NCBI GenBank assembly: GCA_025351985.1
Contig: JANXUW010000717.1
Coordinates: 1-7,090 of the forward strand
From: Pseudolysobacter sp.
Lineage (GTDB): Bacteria > Pseudomonadota > Gammaproteobacteria > Xanthomonadales > Rhodanobacteraceae
Reading direction: 5' to 3'
DNA length: 7,090 nucleotides
In this document: positions 1 through 5,448 of the stretch, one piece after another
How the letters are laid out: every line of letters starts with the position of its first letter
Numbering within the stretch: the stretch's first letter is position 1
Made by a program: the position numbers and the translations under genes
Notes under the pieces: generated by a model
What the model saw: the letters and a program-made list of their open reading frames with translations, nothing else
Database searches by the model: none
What the model was told of the DNA's origin: nothing

Positions 1-2
1 CG

Positions 3-92
3 CTCGGTCGTCAGCGTGTCGCGCATATTCGCGATGAATTGCGTGCGTTCGATCGCAAGCAGGAACGCAACAACATCAAGCCAAACTGGTGA
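3..92 (+). CDS. C-terminal fragment of an unrecognised protein (5' end outside window)
   Basis: The frame starting at base 3 is open from the window edge to a TGA at 90-92 and encodes 29 residues, ending in E-R-N-N-I-K-P-N-W. The peptide is strongly charged, with alternating Arg/Asp/Glu/Lys that would suit an amphipathic helix (…AHIRDELRAFDRKQ…). It reads more like a protein than the competing frames: frame 2 stops at once, and frame 1 runs on into the palindromic element that follows. No family is recognised and no function is proposed. The stop lies 45 bp before the MITE-like element at 138, and no terminator is visible between them. With so few codons, a chance open frame cannot be excluded. 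Confidence 0.5.
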   Translation, partial: LGRQRVAHIRDELRAFDRKQERNNIKPNW

Positions 93-137
93 TTCTTGCC
101 ATGCGATTCGGCCAGCGAATCGCGAGCGCCGCGCTAG

Positions 138-280
138 CGAACCTCTGATTAACCGTAGCGAGCGAAAAGAATTTGCGCGTCGCCGGAGCGCAGGAACCGG
201 AGTGTACATATGAGTACATGAGGATTCCGAGCACCGCCGGCGTGCAAATTATCGAGCGCAGTAGGTTAATCAGAGGTTCC
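138..280. mobile_element. MITE-like palindromic element with CTAG flanks
   Basis: The ends are inverted repeats: 138-154 (CGAACCTCTGATTAACC) and 264-280 (GGTTAATCAGAGGTTCC) match when one is reversed, except for the outermost base. CTAG occurs directly outside both ends (134-137 and 281-284), as expected of a 4-bp target duplication. IS5-group elements are known to prefer YTAR-type 4-bp targets. The interior is also a rough palindrome: AATTTGCGCG (170-179) opposes CGTGCAAATT (241-250), CGCCGG opposes CCGGCG, and TGTAC (203-207) opposes GTACA (213-217) around a centre near 210. The 143 bp encode no transposase, so the element would need one in trans. A transcript could fold into one long hairpin. 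Because CTAG is itself palindromic, the sequence alone cannot separate target duplication from extended terminal repeat. It ends 84 bp before the phasin start codon. Confidence 0.75.
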
Positions 281-354
281 CTAGTGTGATTGTTCTACTG
301 ACCTTGACTAGGATGCATCGTCGCCGTTCGTGGCGCCTATCCATTCCGTCCATC

Positions 355-360
355 GAGGTG
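355..360 (+). promoter_or_regulatory. Ribosome-binding site of the phasin gene
   Basis: GAGGTG lies 4 bases before the ATG at 365. The leader between the end of the MITE-like element (CTAG at 281-284) and this site is only about 70 bp, so the phasin promoter must lie in that leader or within or beyond the element. TTGACT at 304-309 resembles a -35 box, but no convincing -10 box follows at 16-18 bp. Confidence 0.6.
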
Positions 361-364
361 ATTT

Positions 365-760
365 ATGGCGAGCAAGCAGATCAAGGCAAGAAAAATTACC
401 ACCGCGCGTAGTTCGACCGTTCAGGCCAATCGACTGTGGCTCGCTGGACTCGGTGCTTTTTCGCTGACGCAGAAGCGCTTGAGCAAGGCGTATGACGGCT
501 TGGTCAGCGAAGGTCGTACGTTGCAGCATCGTGCACGCTTGTCGGCCGTGAAGTTATACGGCGAAGCGCAGAATCGTTTCAATGCCGTGGTGCAGCCGTT
601 GACCCACAAGGCGACGCAGGTGGCGTCCGAGGCCAATACGCAGATCGAGGCGAATGTCGCTGCCGTGTTGAAGCGTCTTGGTGTATCTGCGAAAACCAAA
701 GCTGCGCCGCGCACGGTTCGCAAAGCTGCGGTGGGCAAGAAGCTCAAGCTCGCAAAGTAA
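365..760 (+). CDS. Phasin family protein (polyhydroxyalkanoate granule-associated, PhaF/PhaI type)
   Basis: This 131-residue protein fits the phasin family, small amphipathic proteins that coat polyhydroxyalkanoate granules in the cytoplasm and control their number and size. Residues 1-20 are basic and polar. Residues 24-36 carry the family-typical hydrophobic patch L-W-L-A-G-L-G-A-F-S-L-T-Q. Residues 37-100 are an Ala/Gln/Glu-rich helix likely to form a coiled coil. V-L-K-R-L-G-V (101-107) matches the conserved end of the phasin core. Residues 108-131 are a short Lys/Arg/Ala tail, a reduced version of the histone-like tail of PhaF proteins; DNA binding is possible but unproven. There is no signal peptide or membrane span. 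The ATG follows a GAGGTG ribosome-binding site at 355-360. It appears monocistronic: no polymerase, depolymerase or PhaR gene is visible, so which polymer it serves is unknown. Confidence 0.85.
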   Translation: MASKQIKARKITTARSSTVQANRLWLAGLGAFSLTQKRLSKAYDGLVSEGRTLQHRARLSAVKLYGEAQNRFNAVVQPLTHKATQVASEANTQIEANVAAVLKRLGVSAKTKAAPRTVRKAAVGKKLKLAK

Positions 761-809
761 TTCCGCCATGAGGCGTGGCTTGATACGCGACGTCGACAAA
801 TGCGTGCGC

Positions 810-934
810 TGATCAAACTTGATCGCGATTCCGGCCGCAACTGATCATTCGTGCTGCCTCGCGTGATCACGCGCTGGCCACACATGATCACCCGAGTTTG
901 TGCCCTGCTGGCGATGATAATTAGCGCTGATCGC
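810..934. promoter_or_regulatory. Array of TGATC motifs spaced about 22 bp apart (possible multi-site operator)
   Basis: TGATC[A/G] begins at 810, 820, 842, 864, 885 and 929. The intervals are 10, 22, 22, 21 and 44 bp, close to whole numbers of helical turns, so the sites would lie on one face of the DNA. Four are full TGATCA palindromes. The copy at 864 sits in a 14-bp perfect palindrome, CGCGTGATCACGCG (860-873), and 811-824 form GATCAA-AC-TTGATC. The sequence between motifs is not repeated, which argues for spaced binding sites and against a tandem repeat or CRISPR. The array lies 50-174 bp after the phasin stop and 211-335 bp before the secreted-protein start at 1145. Regulation of either gene is an inference; the binding protein is unknown. 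Confidence 0.4.
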
Positions 935-1133
935 CCGACGTAACGCGAACTGTCGACCCATTCCTGTCGTTCGCGAGCGACGGCTTGTAAACAAGGCGCT
1001 ACTGCTGGTTAGCAGTCGCCGTTCGGAATGATTTATTAGTGGCTTTTCAAGCCAACAGCACAAGAAGTCGCAATTCCGTGGCAATTTACACTGCAGATGA
1101 ATTGCGAGTACTCGGCGCGCCGACGTGTTCGCT
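935..1133. other. Non-coding upstream region of the first secreted protein, with two small dyads
   Basis: No credible gene is seen here. Two dyads stand out. GTCGTTCGCGAGCGAC at 966-981 is a 16-bp palindrome around TCGCGA with one T/G pair off symmetry. ACTGCT-GGTT-AGCAGT at 1001-1016 is a perfect 6-bp stem with a 4-base loop. Neither is followed by a T-tract, so they are not intrinsic terminators. They could be operators or leader-RNA structure for the gene at 1145. No clear -35/-10 pair was identified. Confidence 0.35.
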
Positions 1134-1138
1134 GAGGG
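1134..1138 (+). promoter_or_regulatory. Ribosome-binding site that decides the start at 1145
   Basis: GAGGG lies 6 bases upstream of the ATG at 1145. It supports that start over the alternative at 1125 in the other frame, which has no Shine-Dalgarno sequence. It matters because the frame starting at 1145 is also the one that encodes the basic n-region and hydrophobic core of the signal peptide. Confidence 0.6.
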
Positions 1139-1144
1139 TATCTT

Positions 1145-2257
1145 ATGCGCGGCTTCGATTGCATTCCCCGGGTTCGTCATTTCGCGCGCGGACTCATCGC
1201 CGTGTTGGCCTTGGCCAACCGTCGCACCGGCAGCGCAGGCAGCCGTCTACACCGTCAACAGCAACTCGGATCCAGCGAGCGGTACGGCATCCAACTGCAC
1301 GGCCGGCAATGCCGGTACGTGCATGCTGCGCGATGCAATCACCGCAGCGACAAACGGCGACACCCTCAATTTCACAAGCACATGACGATCGTCTTGGCCA
1401 GCAATCTGACGATTGCGAATGACGTGACGATCGACGGGACCGTGTTTACAGTCGCGCTCGATGGTGGCAATTCGACCGAGGTATTCTTGATCAATACCGG
1501 CGCAACCGTGCAACTCACGCATCTGGTCGTGCAGAACGGTTATGACGCAGCTGGTGGCGGCGGTATCTACAACTCCGGAACTCTCGCCCTGACAGATAGC
1601 AGCGTATTAAATAGTTTTGGAGCATCCGGAGGTGGTATCTGGAATGTCGCCACGCTAACGCTGACGAACAGTACGCTGCCTAGAAATCGCGCCAGCTACG
1701 GCGGCGCCATCCAAAATTCGTCTGGCACCTTAACCATCACGAACAGTACGCTATCCGGCAATACCGCTACTGTTGTCGGAGGCGGCATCTCTAGCGTCAA
1801 GGGCACCCTCACACTGACGAACAGCACGATAGCGGGCAACACCGATCCTGTTGCCAGCTCCATCAACGCCAATTCCACCACCGGCACAGTGACCAACACC
1901 ATCATCGCCGGCGGCTGCGGAAGATTCGGCCTTACTGACAACGGCGGCAATCTCGACGACGGTACAAGCTGTGACTTGAGCGCGGCCACCTCGAAGAGCA
2001 ACGCCACATTGAATCTCGTCGCCTTGGCGAACAATGGCGGCCCGACGCAGACCATGTTGCCCGGATCGGGCAGCGACGCAATCAATGCGGTGACCTGCGC
2101 CGACGCACCGCGCATCGACCAGCGTGGCTACCTGCGCCCGGCGCCGGCTGATGTGGGACTGGCTACGCCATGCGACATCGGCGCGGTGGAAGTCGGTTCG
2201 CAGGCGTCGAATCGCATTTTCGCCGACGGCTTCGGCCTGCCGCCGGTTTACAAGTGA
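1145..2257 (+). CDS. Secreted beta-helix, choice-of-anchor Q protein with a frame-shifted N-terminal segment
   Basis: The continuous frame encodes 370 residues. Residues 1-24 form the n- and h-regions of a signal peptide (R-G-L-I-A-V-L-A-L-A). Residues 25-79 are Arg/His/Gln-rich and unlike the rest. In the +1 frame the same DNA (1218-1382) encodes what belongs there: V-A-P-A-A-Q-A, a signal peptidase site, then A-V-Y-T-V-N-S-N-S-D and a CSLREA-like motif, T-C-M-L-R-D-A-I. The original frame resumes at residue 80 (M-T-I-V-L-A-S-N-L-T-I). Residues about 80-260 are right-handed beta-helix coils with repeats such as N-S-T-L-S-G-N-T-A and G-G-A-I/G-G-G-I. Residues about 288-350 hold the choice-of-anchor Q signature (L-A-N-N-G-G-P-T-Q-T, D-Q-R-G-Y, D-I-G-A-V-E). 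The tail is R-I-F-A-D-G-F-G-L-P-P-V-Y-K. The product should be exported, but as written its cleavage site is lost, so this may be a pseudogene or carry two sequencing errors. Ligand or enzymatic activity is unknown. Confidence 0.75.
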   Translation: MRGFDCIPRVRHFARGLIAVLALANRRTGSAGSRLHRQQQLGSSERYGIQLHGRQCRYVHAARCNHRSDKRRHPQFHKHMTIVLASNLTIANDVTIDGTVFTVALDGGNSTEVFLINTGATVQLTHLVVQNGYDAAGGGGIYNSGTLALTDSSVLNSFGASGGGIWNVATLTLTNSTLPRNRASYGGAIQNSSGTLTITNSTLSGNTATVVGGGISSVKGTLTLTNSTIAGNTDPVASSINANSTTGTVTNTIIAGGCGRFGLTDNGGNLDDGTSCDLSAATSKSNATLNLVALANNGGPTQTMLPGSGSDAINAVTCADAPRIDQRGYLRPAPADVGLATPCDIGAVEVGSQASNRIFADGFGLPPVYK

Positions 2258-2552
2258 GGCAACGCAAACAGCGCCCGCCAATGACAGGTTTGCGGCAGTG
2301 ACTTCGCTGTGATGATGTGCCGGTTCTGGCCGGTAGTCGCCATTGATCAGTCTTGGCCAAGGGAATGATTGTTTACGAAACTGAATCTCGCTGAGAATTC
2401 TTCGCCAAGACTTGACGGAACTTAGGTGGGAGAGGACAAAGATTCTCGGAAAATACCACGTGCCGTTCCCGTTGCTCGCAGAGCGGTAGTTCGCGGCAGG
2501 TGAGGTCGCGAAAGTCGTTTAAACCGCAACTAAATCGTTCTTGGGGCAGCCA
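2258..2552. other. Intergenic region between the two secreted beta-helix protein genes
   Basis: These 295 bp hold no credible gene. There is no hairpin with a T-tract, so the upstream gene lacks an obvious intrinsic terminator, and co-transcription of the two genes is possible though the gap is long for an operon. TTGACG at 2412-2417 resembles a -35 box, but the region about 17 bp downstream (GACAAA) is a poor -10. One isolated TGATCA occurs at 2345. Confidence 0.4.
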
Positions 2553-4982
2553 ATGCATGTGTCGAAGGTGGGTCGCGCGCGCCGCTTCCGTCTGTCTTAT
2601 CTGGCTACGCTCTCCGTCATGGCGTTGCTTGCGGTACAGGTGTGGGACGGCGGCATAGCGTGGGCGGCCGCGCCGGTGACCGCGGGATGCACGGGGACGA
2701 CGGGCGACATGGCGGGGCTTGCCGCGGCGGTTGCAGCAGTAACCACCGGCCAAACAGCTGAGATCGATCTCGTCGCGGGCTGTACCTACACTTTCAACAG
2801 CACCACCCCAGGGCCGCTGACGCTGGCGCAGGGCATCACACTGACGATTGAGGGGAACGGCGCGACGATCACTGGTGCCGCGTCGGGCGCGATCATCTCG
2901 GGAGCGTCTGGCGGAACGCCGCCGAGCACGCTCACGGTGGACAACGTCACCTTTTCGGGGAACTCAGCGTACTCAGGCGGCGCCATCTACGACCAGACCT
3001 ACGGCAGCACGCTCCACGTCACCAACAGCAGGTTCTCGAACAATTTGGCAGTCAGCGGCAACTCCGGTGGCGGTGCCATCTATGCCAGTGGCGGCACGGT
3101 AACCATCGACAACAGCACCTTTGCCTCAAACCACGCGGACAATGTCTACGAGGACGGCGGCGCGATCTTCAACAGCGCTGCCACCATCACGATCACGAAC
3201 AGCACGTTTTCTGGGAACACCGCGAACGGATCGAATCAGTACACGTATGGCGGAGCCATCTACAACACCGGGTGGTTGAACGTTACCAACACCACGTTCT
3301 CTGGAAATAGCGCGGGTGACTGGGGAGGGGCGATCCTCAGTTATGGCGGCCAGCAGGTCATCAGAAATAGCACCTTCTCTGGCAACACTGCGGGCGTGGC
3401 CGGAGCAGCGTTCTACAACAGCTACACCGGGTTCACGTTGAGCGGCAACCTCTTCAACGCGAATAAGGTCGGCAGCACGGTCCAGTCGTGTGTCAACTAC
3501 CAGACAACGCTGACCGACCAGGGCTACAACGTCGCCGACGATGCCACATGCTTCAGCGGGGGGGCCGGGAACGTGTCCTCCACCGCAGCCGCGATCGGGC
3601 TCGGCAGCCTTGCCTCCAACGGCGGCCCGACGCAGACGAGGGCCATCACGTCCGGCAGTTCGGCCTATCACGCCGTCGCCGCAGCGAAGTGCCCGGCAAC
3701 GGATCAGCGCGGTCATCCCCGCCTGGCTGTGAGCACGACGTTCTGCGACGCCGGGGCGTTCGAGGTCGATGGCGCGACCATACCGATCACCGTGACGGTC
3801 AACGGCTCGCAGACGTATGGCTCATCGAGCCCCACATTGACCGATACCGCCAGTGGCGGCTCGGTGACCGGCACGGTCAGTTGCACCGGCCTGACGGTGA
3901 CCGGGAACGGCATCACAACGCCGACCGCGGTCAGCTCAACACTCGCAGCTGCGACGGGCTATGCGCTCGCGGTCACCGGTTGCAGCGGTCTCTCCACCGA
4001 CGCAGCTCACGGTATTTCGTATGTGGGTGGGGCGTTCACCGTGACGCCTGCGACCATCGCCGTGACCGTGACAGGTAGTCAGACCTACGGTGGCTCGCCG
4101 ACATTCAGCTACACGGCCACGCCGGGCGTTACCGGGACGGCCACATGCACGACGGTGAACGGCGGCACCAGCATCGCCCCGACGCTCACCGCAGGTGGTT
4201 CGTACACGATCGACGGCACCAGTTGCAGCGGTCTCTCTACGGACACATCGCACAGTATTTCGTATGTGGGTGGGGCGTTTTCAGTTGCCCAGTCGGATAC
4301 CCTGTCAGGAACATCGGTAGCCTTCTCGGCAGTTGTCGGGAGCGCGTTCAGCGGTTCGATCGCAAATTTCACGGATACCAACACCGCGCGCACGTCGGCT
4401 GATTTCACTGCAAGCATCAATTGGGGTGACGGGTCGAGCAGTACGGCCGGCACAATAAGTGGTGGCAGTGGAACGTTTGCTGTCAGCGGCGCTCACACGT
4501 ACACGGCGCCCGGTACTTTTTCCGTCAGCGTAACGTTGACACAGAATGCGCCGGGCACAGCCACCGCTACCGTGACGAGCACGGCAACCGTCAGCGGCAT
4601 ACCCCATCTGGGCCTGACACTCAGCGCTGGCGCACCTTACGCAAGTTACGGCGAGACACTCGTGTACACAGCGATATTGAGCAATAGTGGCTCGGCAGCA
4701 GCAACGAATATCGGAATCGATTTTGGATTATCTGCGGGATTGGATGCCGTCAACGCGACATGGAGTTGTTCGGCAGCCGGCGCAGCCAGTTGTCCTGCCA
4801 GCAGTAGCGCATCGATGACCGTCCCGAGTTTGCCCATAGGTGGCACGCTTGCATGGACGCTACATGTTACGGTGCTGACGACGACACCTGATCCCACGGT
4901 GACCGTTCAGGTCAGTCTCAACGGTACGATGCAAGCCACCAACACCGCCATACTGGTGATCTTTCGCAACGGATTTGATTGA
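2553..4982 (+). CDS. Large secreted beta-helix, choice-of-anchor Q protein with MBG-like, PKD-like and DUF11-like domains
   Basis: The ATG at 2553 is chosen because GGGG (2543-2546) lies 6 bases upstream and the product, 809 aa, begins with a good signal peptide: basic residues 5-13, hydrophobic 15-30, cleavage near W-A-A-A (37-40). A TTG at 2541 would add four residues. Residues about 90-300 are a right-handed beta-helix with six N-x-x-F-x-x-N coils (Asn at 131, 158, 187, 216, 246, 272), most followed by G-G-A-I, resembling the FxxN/GGAI repeats of chlamydial polymorphic membrane proteins. Residues 349-404 carry the choice-of-anchor Q block (L-A-S-N-G-G-P-T-Q-T, D-Q-R-G, D-A-G-A-F-E). Two MBG-like Ig repeats follow (409-497, 502-578), then a PKD-like domain (about 585-680, W-G-D-G at 624-627) and a DUF11-like domain (about 685-790). 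The chain ends I-F-R-N-G-F-D. It is Thr/Ser/Gly-rich with no C-terminal membrane span. A surface or extracellular adhesive or structural role is inferred; no catalytic motif is seen. Confidence 0.85.
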   Translation: MHVSKVGRARRFRLSYLATLSVMALLAVQVWDGGIAWAAAPVTAGCTGTTGDMAGLAAAVAAVTTGQTAEIDLVAGCTYTFNSTTPGPLTLAQGITLTIEGNGATITGAASGAIISGASGGTPPSTLTVDNVTFSGNSAYSGGAIYDQTYGSTLHVTNSRFSNNLAVSGNSGGGAIYASGGTVTIDNSTFASNHADNVYEDGGAIFNSAATITITNSTFSGNTANGSNQYTYGGAIYNTGWLNVTNTTFSGNSAGDWGGAILSYGGQQVIRNSTFSGNTAGVAGAAFYNSYTGFTLSGNLFNANKVGSTVQSCVNYQTTLTDQGYNVADDATCFSGGAGNVSSTAAAIGLGSLASNGGPTQTRAITSGSSAYHAVAAAKCPATDQRGHPRLAVSTTFCDAGAFEVDGATIPITVTVNGSQTYGSSSPTLTDTASGGSVTGTVSCTGLTVTGNGITTPTAVSSTLAAATGYALAVTGCSGLSTDAAHGISYVGGAFTVTPATIAVTVTGSQTYGGSPTFSYTATPGVTGTATCTTVNGGTSIAPTLTAGGSYTIDGTSCSGLSTDTSHSISYVGGAFSVAQSDTLSGTSVAFSAVVGSAFSGSIANFTDTNTARTSADFTASINWGDGSSSTAGTISGGSGTFAVSGAHTYTAPGTFSVSVTLTQNAPGTATATVTSTATVSGIPHLGLTLSAGAPYASYGETLVYTAILSNSGSAAATNIGIDFGLSAGLDAVNATWSCSAAGAASCPASSSASMTVPSLPIGGTLAWTLHVTVLTTTPDPTVTVQVSLNGTMQATNTAILVIFRNGFD
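3980..4279 (+). repeat. Direct DNA repeat of the MBG-like domain end, 243-bp period
   Basis: Segments 3980-4036 and 4223-4279 are closely similar at exactly 243 bp (81 codons) spacing. Both start TTGCAGCGGTCTCTC and both end with an identical 25-base stretch (4012-4036 and 4255-4279, including ATGTGGGTGGGGCGTT). They encode the end of each MBG-like unit: C-S-G-L-S-T-D, then I-S-Y-V-G-G-A-F. The starts of the units also match (V-x-G-S-Q-T-Y-G at protein residues 416-423 and 506-513). The DNA-level identity points to duplication of one domain inside the gene or to homogenisation by recombination. Confidence 0.75.
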
Positions 4983-5311
4983 AGTCGTGACACAAAACCA
5001 CTGAAAGTCGTCGCTCGTAACGGCAGCGCTGGACCAGATTGCATCAGATGCCAAGCATGCCTGTCGATATTGTCCCTGACTATTTGCTCAAGCGGATCGA
5101 CGTAGACGGGGTAAGTTGACGCAGCGGGTCGACAATGCCTACCGAAAAACCCTTTTTCACACTTAAAGCAGGTTGAATTCTTTCGGCTGTCTCAAGCAGC
5201 TCGCGCTACCATCATGCTTCAGGGCGAACTGTCCCTGCAGTGTCCCCGCGGCACAGCCGAAATGCACCGACCGGTTCCGCGAGTTGTTGTCTATTGCGGG
5301 TAACGGTGGCC
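4983..5311. other. Non-coding spacer between the large secreted protein and the insertion sequence
   Basis: No gene is supported in these 329 bp; the open frames are short and resemble nothing known. The one structural feature is a perfect 10-bp inverted repeat, TTTCGGCTGT at 5181-5190 and ACAGCCGAAA at 5253-5262, enclosing 62 bp. It could be a stem-loop or a remnant of element ends. GAAAAA-CCC-TTTTTC at 5144-5158 is a weak A/T hairpin. No intrinsic terminator for the gene ending at 4982 is visible. Confidence 0.35.
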
Positions 5312-5314
5312 TTA

Positions 5315-5336
5315 ATCACCAGTCCGCAAATGATCA
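5315..5336. repeat. Left inverted end of the insertion sequence
   Basis: ATCACCAGT (5315-5323) directly followed by CCGCAAATGATCA (5324-5336) repeats, inverted, the two blocks at the right end, here without the 23-base insert. Either this end suffered a 23-bp deletion or the right end gained a small palindromic insert. Confidence 0.6.
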
Positions 5337-5448
5337 TCTGCTGACCAGCCCCGACCACCGGCCGCTACCGGCCGATTCTGTTGAAAAACTCGGTTTCGAA
5401 CGCGGCCTGCTTGGCGCCTGGATGGAAGCGATCGGCGGAATTGTAGAG

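Noticed and set aside
85..93. ACTGGTGAT identical to the outer block of the IS right end
   Set aside because: A 9-base match within a likely coding end is compatible with chance over 7 kb, and no other IS-end sequence accompanies it.
16..213. Plus-strand open frame of 65 codons at the window start
   Set aside because: It overlaps the better C-terminal frame at 3-92 and then runs into the inverted-repeat element; its Arg/Ser composition is not protein-like.
764..779. Terminator for the phasin gene (CGCC-ATGA-GGCG)
   Set aside because: The stem is only 4 bp and no T-tract follows.
810..934. CRISPR array or tandem repeat
   Set aside because: Only five to six bases are repeated, and a 22-bp period with non-repeated spacers does not fit CRISPR repeats of about 28-37 bp.
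1751..2281. Long minus-strand open frame opposite the first secreted protein
   Set aside because: It is antisense to the beta-helix repeats and the choice-of-anchor Q block, which are clearly coding on the plus strand; it lacks any recognisable motif.
2412..2440. Sigma-70 promoter for the large secreted protein
   Set aside because: TTGACG is a fair -35, but no acceptable -10 is present at 16-18 bp.
3126..4078. Open frames on both strands inside the large secreted protein gene
   Set aside because: These are shadows of a repetitive GC-rich coding region; only the 2553-4982 frame carries a signal peptide and domain motifs.
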